This document shows, piece by piece, positions 20,303 to 32,545 of a DNA stretch of 64,000 bases. The notes beneath the pieces are model-generated. The model searched no databases, was not told where the DNA came from, and worked only from the letters and a program-made list of their open reading frames with translations. Source of the stretch: Corylus avellana (Eukaryota > Streptophyta > Magnoliopsida > Fagales > Betulaceae); contig NC_081544.1 in the NCBI RefSeq assembly GCF_901000735.1, positions 14,226,115 to 14,290,114 of the forward strand. Reading direction: 5' to 3'. A program made the position numbers and the translations under genes. The first letter of the stretch is position 1, and every line of letters starts with the position of its first letter.

Positions 20303-22030
20303 TGTTGGGTATGGCCGTATGGGAATTGAACATGGCTATAGGTACATATACTTGATTGGGCTCAGCTGAATAGGCCCATTGAAATCAAACATCTAGGCCC
20401 AAAAACATCAACCACTTGGGCCTAGTAGCTCAGCAAACCCCACAAACTAGAAAGCAAGGAAGAGCATGTAGGAGAGGATCCTCCCTCCTATCACCTCAAC
20501 GTATTGTCCCTATATTCCTGTAAAGGAAGTAACGTCTATAATGCATCTAAAATGTATGTGACAATATTGCTTGAACACAAGAGGCGAGAACACAGTGCCA
20601 CTACCTTGCCAAGGACGTACCTCCCTAAAGGACACTAATCGAAATCGATCACCACACCAAGATAGTGTCCCAACTAATGACTAAGCGATTGCATGTTCGA
20701 AACTGATATGCAACTTCATGCACATCACATGTAGCAAAAGAAATCAAGAACACAATTTCTAGTTAAATATGAATTAATTACAATTTTTAAAAATAATCAA
20801 CACTAAAGAACAAGCAATAAATTGCGTACCTTGATGTTAGCAAATTCAAGAATTGATTTTGTTTCTCTTTAAACACCATAAATCTTCTCCTAAATGACTA
20901 TTGTTTTGCCAAGAGTGTGGGCTCTCATCATATTAACCTCTTTATAAATAGATGTGCTTAATCCCTAGAGTTCAAAATATGGAGACAAGTCTTATAGCTC
21001 ATGTATTAGCGGAACACTACAAGAAACAAAATCCTATAGTGCAATTTGGCCTATCCCAAAAGGGAAATAATATATTTAGAATGGGACGTAAGGGAAAAAT
21101 AAAACTAGTTCCAAGGGGCCTATGACACATGTCATCGCTTGACTTGTCCCTGGTTGCCATTAATTACAACTTATTCTACTAAAAAGTTGTAATTGCAATC
21201 TACTGTTTATTTAATTATACAAGAGCTCATTTGACTTTTTATAATTGCATTTGACTCTCAATGAAATATCCATAGTGAAATAAAGTCAATTTGAATTTAA
21301 TGTCACTTTATTTTCACTTCCTCTTAATTCCTAGAATCATTGATTCAATCTCTTCATTATTCTTACTTTGTTGAATCACATTTCATTGAGTATATTTATT
21401 TTAGTAACTCCTTATTAAAATGCTCAGGCACAAAACCCAGAATAATCAATTCCCGTTAAATATATTTCAAGTGAATACTTCTTATTTCAAGTGAATACAT
21501 ATATATGTGAGCACTCAACACAAAAATTGTGATCAAGAAAGATCTCTCCTAAATTTATTAAAGTGACATGCACTTCACATTTGAATTCACATTTTTATCG
21601 GGATTAAGAATCAATGCTATCAGTAGTTATGATTTCAAATTATGCAATTGACAATAGTTTATAGAATAAAAACTTACATAGCCCACTTAATTTAGTGCAC
21701 TCCAAATGCACAAACATATCAATAAGAAGTTTCTACTTCCATGATCAAGATAAAATTGATGTGTTATAATCTTGTTAGATAGAAATGCCAATTCATCACC
21801 GACTATGAACTAGGGTTTATAAGTCACAATGAATTATGATTTAGATCTTTTGTATGTTAATCTTATTAATATACGTAAACAATATATAATGTAACATATG
21901 GACTATAATGTAACTTATGGACACCACCAATGCTCGATGTTCTATGTTAATCTTAATAAATAAACAAATTTATTAATAATAAAAAAAATCCATACAAAAC
22001 AAATTGGGTTTTAGGGCATTAACCCTAACA
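20303..22030 (-). repeat. Probable copia 3' LTR, ~1.73 kb
   Basis: It lies directly downstream (minus strand) of the copia RNase H remnant. It begins TGTTAGGGTTAATGCCC on the minus strand and its far end reads CCATACCCAACA, giving the terminal inverted pair TGTTRGG/CCYAACA. A minus-strand stretch GAGAGCCCACACTCTTGGC near 20910-20930 fits a leader or R-region. The second LTR is missing, so the boundaries rest on the terminal motifs only. A CACTACAAGAAA string at 21015 has no partner. Confidence 0.5.
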
Positions 22031-22034
22031 TTCT

Positions 22035-22513
22035 TTGACTTGACCTTAAAGCCAATTTAACCAACCCTTCTTAATGAGACTCGATAGTCTTTTGTGGCAA
22101 GAGCTTAGCAAAGGCGCCAGATTCTCTGTAGAAGTAATCTTAATTTACTACAACCACATCCCCATATGTAACAATCTCTCTGAAAAGATGATACTTGTAT
22201 TAATGTGTTTCCCGATCTTGTCATTTCTTGGTTCATTAGATTGTACAACCGTGCTACAGTTGTTGCAAAACAACGTAATAAGAAACTACCTCAATCTCAC
22301 AACACCAACACCCATTAAGAATTTTCTGTGCCAAATAGCCTCATTTGCTACTTCACAACCAGCAACGTACACAACCTCTATGGTGGAGTCAGCCATACAA
22401 GATTGCTTACACACTCCTCCAACAAATGGCTCTACCATCCAAGGTAAAGACATACCCCAAAGTGGACCTCTAGGAATCACAATCTGATTGAAAGTCAAAA
22501 TCAGTATAACCAG
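22035..22513 (-). pseudogene. Ty1/copia RNase H remnant
   Basis: The minus strand encodes GYTDFDFQSD next to 22513, then KQSCMADSTIEVVYVAGCEV and AIWHRKFL, then YHLFREIVTYGDVVVVKI, ENLADPFAKALATK. These are the conserved C-terminal RNase H motifs of plant copia Pol. The normal AEAEY segment is degraded and there are stops and frame changes. The upstream RT is absent: homology stops exactly at 22514, where LTR-like sequence begins. The remnant is followed by the presumed LTR at 22030. Confidence 0.8.
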
Positions 22514-22514
22514 T

Positions 22515-22941
22515 TGTAACCCCCGGCCAGGAAATGAAAATGCATGTTAAAAAAAATAAATAAGTAGAAGCAGACCCTAGCACATATTTCTATGGATAAA
22601 ATACCAACTAAGGTCAAAATAAGATAGAGTGCGGAAGAAAATGGGGGTTTTGAGGTTTTGCATCCTTGAGGATTTGTTTTGTTGGACCCAAGTTACCTCT
22701 CTTTGTATTTGATGATTTACCCTAACTTCTAAACATGAAATGTATTATTTTGGAGATCTAGATTTGATGACTGCTCTATGACCAAAATGAGCTTGATGTT
22801 ATCCTTTTGAGCTAAGTATGTTATGATACTTTTAGTATATCGCTCTTATTAATTATGTGTCTTTTGCTATATAGACTTTTGACTAAGGGGTCCGTAATAT
22901 TTTGGGTTATTTACTTGTTAAATAAGTTTCGGAATGTTACA
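22515..22941. repeat. LTR-like block bounded by TGTAAC and GTTACA
   Basis: TGTAACCCCCGGCCAGG at 22515 and GGAATGTTACA ending at 22941 resemble the ends of gypsy solo LTRs in this window. The flanks CCAGT and ATGAC do not match, so it may be a truncated or rearranged solo LTR. It abuts the point where the copia RNase H homology stops. Confidence 0.4.
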
Positions 22942-24190
22942 ATGACACTTTGTGGGTTTATTATTCTTAATAAACTCTAAGGGCGTTTCATTTTTATTTT
23001 ACAATATTAACGTGACGATCCCAATCAACATTCTTTTTTTTTTTTTAACAATAGCAAAACTGTAAACGAGAGTTAGCAATCTGGATTATGTTGGAAAGGT
23101 TACTGAGACACAACATCTAAGAGTCACAATATTAGGAAATGAGGTCCAATAATGAAAAAAGGGGTAGAAATATTGCTCAATGAATACAAGTTGTGGCTAA
23201 TACACTAGGTTTGAACTCCTCTTTCACTTCTGGTTTAGTTCATGTCATATTTGTAACAAGCTTTGATTGAAGGGTTGGTTAGATAATAGTAAAATAAAAA
23301 TGTAGTTTATAGCAATTACTCTTATTATTATCATGCGGTGGAATTAAGAAAAAAATGAGAAAAGTAACGGATAATAAAAAACAATAATGAGTAAATCCAG
23401 CTGTGCATGGGCCAGGTTTTCAATTGCATATGCTTGGACTTCTGGTCTCTACTTTTTGAACTCTCAGACCCGGCCCGTTTTATCAATCAGGTTTGTTTGG
23501 CACAAAACCCCACACATCAGCAAAAACAAACATGCTTTGCCGTCCGATTGTATATCATCAAACTCAATTCTCGAAATCCACACGAAATACAATGCGGGTG
23601 AGACGTACAGAGACAAATTTGGACCCATTCAAATCGAACCCATTCGATTAAAAGGGGTGGTCCCACACACCCACCCACATGACATGAAAATCGCCTTCTT
23701 CTAATGTGGCCCCACCAGCATGCCGATGAGTGGGGCCCCCCTCCTCCTCCCTCCCTCCCAAATGACACCCACCAGTACCACCCCCTAAAAATCCACCACA
23801 AATATTGTTAACCGATACGGGCCCCACAATCGCAATGAGCGAATGTTTTTTGCAAGGGAAAAAAGTTTGGGCAAGGGGAGAGGCGGTTGGTAGCAAGCAG
23901 TCCATATCAGAAGGAAACACAACACATAAAGGAAAAGCTGAAATTTGAATTGTGTCTGAGTCTCTCAAAGGCCATTGCTTTACATGCACCAACATAATAC
24001 GATATCCTTTGGTAATTATTAAGTTCCCCCATTTACAAACCAAGCAAAGAAAAAAGTGACCCCCCTTCATTTCCCGAATCCCAAAAAGCACCCACTTTTA
24101 ATTTCTTCTTCCCCATTGCAGTTGACTGACTACTGCTTCTAAAATCATCCCAATTCTCTCTCTCCACCCCCCCTCTCCCTTTTCTAGCAC
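22942..24190. other. Intergenic region upstream of the XRI1-like gene
   Basis: No supported gene. Open frames between 23387 and 24091 on both strands lack known motifs. The last 200 bases are CT-rich (CTCTCTCTCCACCCCCCCTC near 24157), like many plant 5' regions. The promoter of the gene at 24232 must lie here. Confidence 0.4.
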
Positions 24191-24197
24191 ATAAATA
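24191..24197 (+). promoter_or_regulatory. Candidate TATA-like box of XRI1-like gene
   Basis: ATAAATA in the context GCACATAAATACAACC lies 35 bases before the ATG. That would leave a very short leader, so the assignment is tentative. Confidence 0.3.
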
Positions 24198-24231
24198 CAA
24201 CCCCATTTCCCATTGCTTACAAACAAGAAAG

Positions 24232-25476
24232 ATGGGTGAGCTTCACTCCCTGGCTTACACTAGCTCTTCCCTAGGTTGGGATTTCCACGGCCACAACCAC
24301 AACCACAACCTTGGAGTTCCCAACGCAGACAGTATGTCTTTAGGTACAACTTTTCCTTATTTTCTTTCACTATTTTTGTCCTACAAATTGGTCTTGGATG
24401 GATAACCAACCCACAATGCTTTTCTGATTGTGAATGTTATTGTCATTATCTAGTTATGGATGGTGGAGAACTAGAAGCACCCTTCTACTCATCTCTGGAC
24501 TCTGATTTTTCTACCGGCTATTTGGAAGACGCCTTGCTTGAATTTAGCGAGCGAACCAAACGAAGACGCTTGCTCTTGTATACCGATCATGAAACTGATA
24601 GTTCCAAGGATCTTGAAAAGGTATTTCTTTTTCTGTGAAATTTCAATGATGGGTATTAATAATTGTTCATAATTAATGATGGGTCAGAGAGTATCTCATA
24701 TCTATATATATAAATGCAGAGCTTCTGGAATTCGAACTGTCCATGGGGAATGTCAGAGAGTATATATTCCGTGAGCCAGTTAAACAGTTTCAATCAACTC
24801 TCAGGTAATTTTCAATCTATTTCGGCTTAATTATGCTTTTATTCCTTCTATAATTGTTTAATTGGCAATTATTTCTAGTATGATTATATAATATGATGTC
24901 GTTTTGTGACGTCTGCACGTAGATGAGGCTAGGGGCACATCAATAAGCAGAATCAGCGAGGAAGCTGCAAATATAAAAACCCCAGAAGAGGCCCCTGAAG
25001 CTACAGATTCTTCATCATCTTCTTACAGAGACCTCGCAAACACCAAGTCCATCAACAACAATGAAACCCTATTCTCCATAGCTCCTTCTGGTACACCTTT
25101 CTCTGTGTCTCTTAATTATTTGTGCTAATTAATTAAGAAGGGTATTAAGAGGCTAACACAATATTGTTGGTGTTGATCATCAGGAGATCAGTCGTGGTCA
25201 TGTGATAAGAAAAGCAAGAAGGTGATTACAGGGGTGGTGTATCCATTTGCAGTGGTGAAACCAGGAGGGGTTGAAGGAGACATAACCTTAAACGACATAA
25301 ACGAGAGGATCCTAATGCCACCAACAAGGCCGGTAAGGCATCCGGTGGGGGACTTTGCATGTCGGCCATGTGTGTCCCCCGATGGTCCTGGGCTTTCCGG
25401 GAAAGCTGTGGTGGCCCTTACGAGAATCCAGACACAAGGGAGAGGCACGATCACTATTATCAGAACTAAAGGTTAA
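24232..25476 (+). CDS. XRI1: XRI1-like protein (X-ray induced transcript 1 family), 5 exons, 274 residues
   Basis: Exons inferred from GT-AG sites and frame: 24232-24343, 24454-24620, 24720-24804, 24923-25090 and 25184-25476. They total 825 bases, giving 274 residues with no internal stop. Motifs: GYLEDALLEF at residues 59-68, then KRRRL (73-77), a serine- and acid-rich middle, and a strongly conserved C-terminal block from about 190, VVYPFAVVKPGG, MPPTRPVRHPVGDF and ALTRIQTQGRGTITIIRTKG. This block is the hallmark of plant XRI1 and XRI1-like proteins. From established work, Arabidopsis XRI1 is induced by X-rays, binds MND1 and is needed for normal meiosis and pollen development; the biochemical activity is unknown. 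The start has a good context (AAGATGGG). A histidine-asparagine run (HGHNHNHNHN type) near residue 20 is an oddity. It is the only complete, intact gene I am sure of. It could equally be the XRI1-like paralogue. Confidence 0.85.
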
Positions 25477-26612
25477 GAGAGAAGTGACCATTCTTTCAGC
25501 TTTTGCTCTTTTAAGTTGTGCATGCTTGTTTCAAAACTTTGAATTGTATAGATGAGATAGATCATATGTAATGTATTAATATATATGTAATGTAATGTTT
25601 TTTGTTGGACCGGTTTCATACATAATTGTTCCTGTTTTTAAAGCTGTTTCTGCTCAGAGATTATTGTCCAGCACCAACCACAATTATTTGATTCTACCGG
25701 GGAAAAAAGAAGAAAAAGTGAAAATGCAAAAAAAAAAAAGAAAGAAAGAAAGAAGAGAAACGAAAAGAAAGGGAAGTCTTTGGAGATATTGTCTGACAGA
25801 GAGACCAGCCAAAAGCCAATGTTTTGAGACCAACAAAACATACTAATTAAACACTTATCTTTGATTCAATTCGGTAATCACTGTACAAATCCTTTAACTC
25901 AAATGACCCCATTATGAGTGATTGAGTGTGTTGTTTCTCTTACTTTTCCAAAAAGGAAATAGGGAAAATGGAAAGGAGAAGCAGAGGTCCCCGAGAGGGT
26001 AAAAAACAAAACACTAATTGTATATAGTATCACCGCAGTGAATATTTATGAAAATTTGTTTGGGAAATGAAAATGACAATGATGAAAATCTCTAGTGTCT
26101 AGCTATGAGCTGTTTCCAGATATTAATTATGAATTCATGAAAATGACCCATTTGGAACAAAATGTATGAAAACAAATGTTATTAAATCAGCAGATCACGA
26201 GCATGAAATGTGATTGGCGAGGGCTCCACAAAGTATTTCCCTCATCGATGTGGGATCCAAAGTCTTTTTGTTCCATGCATCTCATGGTCCATTCATTAAT
26301 AAACAAAGCCACCTCATGCTATCTCCTAGGCAAAGCACAACAAAAAAAAATTTAAGTTTAGTGTCATAATTCATGTTTACATGTTGAATTTGGATTGTAA
26401 CAAAATATGAGTATAAGATTTTAACTTGATCTATATAATTAAACAGATTAAACTCTTCAACTCTAATTATCTAATTTTGTATTGAGTTTGTGTCGAATTC
26501 GCAAGTTATATTGGATTCGCACGTATATATACGAATATATACATCAACTTTAATTTAACTCATTTAATTAAACGAATCAGACTCTTCAATCCTAATTCAT
26601 TGATTTTAGAGA
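25477..26612. other. 3' region of XRI1-like gene and intergenic DNA
   Basis: The 3' UTR probably ends near the AT-rich stretch 25560-25600. A purine-rich tract lies at 25700-25770. The rest (25850-26612) is AT-rich without genes or clear repeats. Confidence 0.4.
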
Positions 26613-27050
26613 TAATTACTTTTTGCCTCCATGAACTACAGTGCCTTATCACTTTTCCTCCATGAATAGCCAACTATGACACTTGACCCCATCAAACTAC
26701 TATCTTATAATAAAAAGTCACATTCTGTCAGTCAAATGGATTAAAATTGACGGTCAACGATCATGTCCAATTCATGTGCTATTTTAAAAAAAAATTTCTT
26801 TCACTTTTGCCCTCATTTTAAATTGTTTTCATGTGTTGGATTAGGGTTTATGAGGGTATAAGTATCATTTTCTCGATCTGAAGTGAGGAGAAAAGTAGAT
26901 GAAAAAAATTTAAAATGGCACATGACTTGTACAAGACCGCTAACCATCAATTTTAACCCATTTGGTTGACGGAATGTAGTTTTTTGTCATAAGATAGTAA
27001 TTTGATGGAGTTAAGTGTCATAATTAGTAGTTCATAAGAAAAAGTATTAA
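26613..27050. mobile_element. Foldback MITE with long inverted arms
   Basis: The left arm (26613-26830: ATTACTTTTTGCCTCCATGA, ...CACTTGACCCCATCAAACTA) pairs imperfectly with the reverse complement of the right arm (about 26870-27050: ...TGATGGAGTTAAGTGTCATA, ...AAAAAGTATTAA). Nearly the whole unit is arm, with little loop. No coding capacity. Confidence 0.75.
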
Positions 27051-28587
27051 GGCGCTCTAATTCATAAAACAAACTCCTTAATTTTATATTGAGTTTACTA
27101 TTCGCATAAAAAATTGATTGCATAAATTAGATGGAAGCAAGTCCAATCATTCCTCTGATCTCAACGTAGTGGTTAGCTAAACGCCTAAAAATTCTTCATG
27201 TTCAGTGGCGTGTCGTCTTCTTCGTAGGTCAAACACCCCACTATTTCAAACCTCACAAAATTCAAGACACTAGCTACTCTATATCTAACACGTGGAACCC
27301 ACGGAAGACCTCAAAAAGGTTTCTGTAACCTTCTCTCTACTTCAACTATCTTGCATCCTAAATCACAGCCCTTGAATATGCTTTGACTTTCATGATGCAA
27401 ATCTTTTCATAAATCCAGTGGCGTAATTGGTGTGGGGGAAACACATCACAGCTGTACGTAAAAATTTGCAGTGTGTGCACTTTCGCGGCTGAAGATTCGG
27501 CGGGGGATGATTAGGAGTGACGTTGAATGTGGTTTTGTCTCTTTACAACAATTATTAAATTATTAATGGTGTTTAGGTAAATTACCTTTTGACCTTTATA
27601 GCCCATATCTCTTCTGATTCGGAATTAATGGATCAGGTAGAGTGGTAGACCTAAAGAGAGGTTGTATTTGTTGTTTATTTTTAAGACAATTTGTCCCCTA
27701 AATTTCTGAGTTTTGGCCTTGTCACATAATAAGACCTAAATTTTTAATTTTTACAATTAAATATTTGAGTGGTACCCAGGTTATATATTGAAAATAGGTC
27801 ATTATGTTACAATTTTCGTCTAATTTTTGACGGTATAAGTGTCCTCTCTACTACCAAAAAAAAAAAAAAAACAATTAATAATGACTTTTAGAAGGTGACA
27901 TTTTAAGCTCAAAAAACGTTATTATTGATGTGGGGACGTTTGCATAATGATATTTGACAAAAGACCTTAAACATAGTGACTGAATTTAAAATTAGAGACA
28001 TTTGCACAGTAAAAATGTCAATGTGACATTTAGGCCCACGCGTCACCTTCCAGAAAGTGGTTCACACATCATCTTTTGAGAGTCCAATAAGAGTTTATCA
28101 CATATATTAAAAAACCATGTCACCTATATATTCTTGAAAATTAAAAAGAAACACAAAGTAAAAAGAAAATAACAAATAAAAAAAAAAAAAAAGGCAAAGA
28201 GGCCTCTCATGTGTTTTTTTTATTTTTTTTTATTTTGGGGCGACTTAACATTCGTTAATTAAGTGATATATATGACTAAGTTAACTGTTGTTGACTATAT
28301 AACATTTGTATGTGTCAAAATTTAATTCGATATGAAGTGATAATCAACTTATGTCATTGCTCGTCTTTAAAAAATCCAATGGAAGGACTTAATTTGATAA
28401 GTGCGCATATTATAAAGAATGATTTGATAAAAGGTCAAATTCCAAGAACCTCAAAAATATTGTTTTCTTATATTATATTTAGTTTTTACAAAGTTTTAGC
28501 ATAAATCAAAGTAAAATGCTATAATCTAATGCCTAGCATTTCAAGCAAGTGTTCTAAACTCTTCATATTATCTATATTTAGTTAATA
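27051..28587. other. Intergenic DNA with repeat fragments
   Basis: 27150-27540 is less AT-rich and looks low-copy, but no gene can be supported. Text near 27655-27850 (CCCTAAATTTCTGAGTTTTG, GTCATTATGTTACA) resembles one arm of a foldback element. An A-run at 27857-27872 follows CTACTACC, a poor CACTA-like start without a partner. A-runs also occur at 28178-28192. Confidence 0.3.
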
Positions 28588-29415
28588 GGGGAAACTTCAC
28601 TTACGCCCAATAAATTTTTGCGCATTTTCCCCTCAACATTTAAAATCTTTCACATTAGTGTATCGAACTTTCGTTTCGTTCCAAAAACCCCTACTATTAA
28701 ATATTGCAGTTAAATCAAACGGTGAAATAAGTAAAAGACCTTTATACCCCTAAAATTTTTAACAATTTCAAATGCATTCTTATTTATAAATAAAAAATTA
28801 TTATATATTTTTTTTTAAAAAAATGACCCATGACCCACGACGGGTCACAAGTTGTGACCCACCATGGGTCACCTTGGTGACCCCGATGGGTTACAAGTGA
28901 CCCTCCATTGGGTCACTTGGTGACCCTGGTGGGGTCACTAGGTGACCCATGGCAGGTCACAAGTGACCCACCGTTGGGTCACTTGGTGACCCATCGTGGG
29001 TCCCCAAGGGACCCATCGTGGGTCACCAAGTGACTCACTGGGGTCACCAAGTTACCCGATGGGTCACCAAGTGACCGAACGGAGGGTCACTTGTGACCCA
29101 CCGGGGGTCACCAAGTGATCCACGATGGGTCATCAAGTGACCTAACGGAGGGTCACAACGGTGGGTCGCTTGTGACCCACCCACCGTCTTTTTTTATTTC
29201 TTTCTTTATTTTAAATTTTTTTTAATTATGACCTGTGGGTCACAATACAGGTGGGTTAGATCTATCGGTGAACCCACGAGTCAAGAGTTTTTTGTTAAAT
29301 GATTAGTTTTTAATAAAAATTAAGAGTATTTTAGAAATTTCACACTTCTCGGTTAGGATTTAACAGAAAATCCAAACGGAAGGAGAATAGTGGAAGGAAA
29401 TTAAAGTTGGCTACA
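28588..29415. mobile_element. Left part of a foldback element split by the CACTA insertion
   Basis: It begins GGGGAAACTTCACTTAC, and its partner end GTAAGTGAAATTTCCCC lies at 45029-45045, 16 kb away on the other side of the CACTA element. Flanking bases are TA on both sides. Arms of about 150 bases pair: left 28588-28740, right 29290-29415 plus 44968-45045. The middle carries a GGGTCAC array. The CACTA sits inside the right arm. Confidence 0.8.
28833..29270. repeat. Array of GGGTCAC / GTGACCC palindromic units
   Basis: Roughly two dozen imperfect copies of GGGTCACCAAGTGACCC-like units in both orientations, strikingly GC-rich against the AT-rich surroundings. No regular spacer of the CRISPR type. 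It forms the centre of the foldback element and should fold strongly as single-stranded DNA or RNA. Confidence 0.9.
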
Positions 29416-29439
29416 CACTACAAAAAAACCAATTTTTCT

Positions 29440-29830
29440 TGACTGAAATTTATTAACGTGTCAAGCCCCTTCACACGTCTCACTAAAGTTTTTTGACGTA
29501 TCATTCTTAACGTGTATCCAACGTTGAAAATAAAGGTGTCATTAATGAGAATTTTTTGACCACGTCATTAATTACTGACGTGGCAAATAGTGAAACGTTA
29601 AAAAAGTATTTTTGACGTGTCATTTATAACACGTCATTTTTGACATTGACGTTGCGAATCTGCCATGTCAACAAAGTTTTTGACGTGGCAATTTTTGCCA
29701 CGTCAATAACTTTCTTGACGTGGTAACAATGCCACGTCAGTAAAGTTATTGACGTGGCATTTTATACCATGTCAATACCAGTTGACGTGCCATAACTTGC
29801 CACGTCAATAAATTAGGTAATTATTAAAAA
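29440..29830. repeat. Left subterminal ACGT-core array of the CACTA element
   Basis: Many direct and inverted copies of TTGACGTGGCA / TGCCACGTCAA, spaced by about 10-30 bases. CACTA transposases of the TNPA class bind subterminal repeats, so this is the expected cis-acting region; the binding itself is inference. Confidence 0.85.
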
Positions 29831-30679
29831 AAAAAATTTGCTCCCAGGTATATATTTTTTGAATTATTCGGGGTTAATGCCCGGATTTTGGAGTTAACCT
29901 GATAGACAATTTACAACGTCAATCTCATATAAATCGATTACAACGCCAATCACAACTACACAAGTTCCATCTACGACTTCACCAACTATGCAAGTTCTAT
30001 ATAAATCGAATACTACACGAGTCACAACTATACAAGTTCTAAGGCAAAAAAACCAGTTTCATCAAACATTAATCAAACCATCTTTGTCATTACAAATAGA
30101 TAGATAATTACATCTAACTATATACATAATAGAAAACATGAATAAAATATTTAAGTAGTTTTTCACCAATTACGAACGGCCAACCACTTACTTAATCCAA
30201 CTCAATATCATCCCTACTTAACGACTTCTCCGCTCCAGCTACGAATGACAAAACAAACAATCAACAAACATGATATAATCTTATCAAGTGCTAAGCATAT
30301 TAAGCATTCCGAGGCCATTATACTCAACAAAATCATGTTAGTTTATATCTATAAGTCGTTTTGCTCTTTGCATATTTATCTATAATCAAGTCAAATGGAC
30401 GTCACAAAGCGTCGTAGTCCGAAACGACTATGGCTCGATAGTTACCACCAAGACTATATAAATATATTCATTCAATGGATTGAATATAAACAAATTGATT
30501 TCCAACCCACATCCACCAACAAACGAACCAAGATATAACAAATACCATTCACCAACAAACCAACCAAGATATAACAAATATCATCCACCACCAATATCAT
30601 TCAAAATTCTAATGATAATGAATACCAATATGAATAAAAAATAAATAAATAAAATTATTATGGCTAAAAACAATAACAA
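29831..30679. other. Non-coding interior of the CACTA element, left side
   Basis: AT-rich, with a loosely repeated text ACTACACAAGTTCCATCTAC near 29950-30030. Probably 3' untranslated sequence of the TNPA-like gene. No gene seen. Confidence 0.4.
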
Positions 30680-31938
30680 TATAGCATTACCTGATGCACT
30701 CTCTACTAAGGATCTCACCACCAAACGGGCTGGGGACTCTATGTCCGGCACAATCGTATTATGACGAGTCACCTCGAACGTGAACCTCGACTGAAACATG
30801 GCCTCAAGCTGTCGAAAACGCTCCTCAACCATGGCATCTTTTGCTACAATTTGAGCATTCTTTTCTGCAAGTTGTGCTGCCATCTGAACCTCCCCTGCAG
30901 CAATCTACTCCGCCATCTGAGCATCTCTTGTAGCCAACGCCGCTTCCATCTGTGCCATGTGCTGCTCCCTATCAACTTTAAGTGCCCTTTCTATCATTTC
31001 TAAGACCGTCGAGTTCACGAGATTTTGCGACCGTGCTTGGGACGGTGTATAATACGAATGTATGCTGCCCCACACCGGTAGAATATATGGACCAACATGT
31101 CAAACCCTACCAGCGTACTCAGGCTTGTTGCCGGGTGCCTGGGCGTACACGTCATTCAGTGCCCACCGTACGGTCCCATCGGTCCTGCTCGACGATGCAG
31201 TAGAGTCAGTCGATATTAGCTCCTCCGTCCTCTCCTGTAGGTTACATTAAATTTGCAACGTGATACATATTATTGTTAATCATAAATATATATAATTTAT
31301 CACACACATAGTAATCAAGGTATATCGGTTAGTAGCATACACATCTCTTCTTGAACATATCATTTAGATATTGACCGTCATTCTTTTTATGTGTCTTAAT
31401 GTAAGACTACGCTGGTGTAGGAGGAGCGCCAATATCTATGGTCTGCATTAAAAAAAGAAAACATAACACATAAAGTTATATATATATATATATTACAATT
31501 GCTTACATCTAAATATATATATGGTAAATGAGACACATACTTCTTCATGTGTCACCTTAACAAAGCTCTTCGATCCAGTGCAGTGGGGCGCGTTGTTCAA
31601 TGGTCGTAGTTGCTTCATATTCGCATCATACTCCTACACAATTAACGTTCTTAATATCCATGGCCCTAACACAATAAAACTACATAAAGCTACATAAAAA
31701 TAAATATAACTCGTGACCTACTTGATTCTTCTTATCACACCATTTTTCTAACAAAATTTCCAAGTCCATTCTGTCATACTCCTTCAGCTTTTCGGCCTCG
31801 ACCTTCACCCTCACTATCTTAGGAGAATGGCCCGTCTGAATGTTAAGGTCTTGTTTTAATTTGTGTCTCCAACTATTCAGCTTGGTGCCCATATCCTTAA
31901 ACGCGTTCCATTTTACGGCCATCATATCGCATGCAGGC

Positions 31939-32023
31939 GGGATGTAGAAGTGCTTATGCATGAGTTAAAAAATGATTCAATATGGGATGTAGAAGTGCTT
32001 ATGCATGAGTTAAAAAATGATTC
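31939..32023. repeat. Short tandem duplication
   Basis: GATGTAGAAGTGCTTATGCA and the following bases occur twice in tandem, about 45 bases apart. This duplicates the start of a Transposase_24 exon. It ends in a TA microsatellite into which the neighbouring MITE inserted. Confidence 0.85.
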
Positions 32024-32043
32024 AATATATATATATATATATA

Positions 32044-32545
32044 GGGAAAAATTCACTTTACACCCTGAAAGTTTGAAGTGTTTTTCAATTTGAACCCCAA
32101 TGTTTAAAAATTTGCAATGTACCCCTCTAATGTTTCAAAATATTTCAATTAACACCCTCCATTACTAATTGCTGTCTAAGTACACGAAAATTATCGGCAT
32201 AGGAGCAAGTGAGAGGCATCTGCTCCTTTTCTTTTTTACTCCAACACCCACACGACACCTAAAAGGGGTTGACGAGAAAAAAATCAAAATAGGTGTTGAG
32301 TTTTAATGAGGGGCAATTATGTCATTTCACTAGTTAGGTTGGGTACAAAATTGGAAGACGTAGCATAACAATCCCACGCGAGACACAAGTGATGTCATTT
32401 ACGTATACTTAGACAGCAATTAGTAACAGATGGTGTTAATTGCAAATTTCTGAAACATTAGACGGGGTATATTGCAAATTTTTAAACATTGGGATTCAAA
32501 TTGAAAAACACCTCAAACTTCAGGGGGGTAAAATGAATTTTTCCC
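32044..32545. mobile_element. MITE with long inverted arms, 502 bp
   Basis: The left arm GGGAAAAATTCACTTTACAC... pairs with the right arm ...GTAAAATGAATTTTTCCC. The arms continue inward for more than 110 bases (CAATTTGAACCCCAATGTTT and AAACATTGGGATTCAAATTG). It lies between TA-repeat blocks, so no unambiguous target duplication is visible. Confidence 0.85.

Noticed and set aside
21015..21030. CACTACAAGAAACAAA, a CACTA-like terminus
   Set aside because: No partner terminus, subterminal array or 3-base duplication was found nearby.
23387..24091. Overlapping open frames of 64-147 codons on both strands upstream of the XRI1-like gene
   Set aside because: No known motif, overlapping on opposite strands, and they end in the promoter region.
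27845..27890. Possible CACTA-like start CTACTACCAAAA
   Set aside because: The first bases do not fit CACTA and no opposite end was found.
28833..29270. CRISPR-like repeat array
   Set aside because: Units are palindromic, irregular and without unique spacers; the DNA is plant nuclear.
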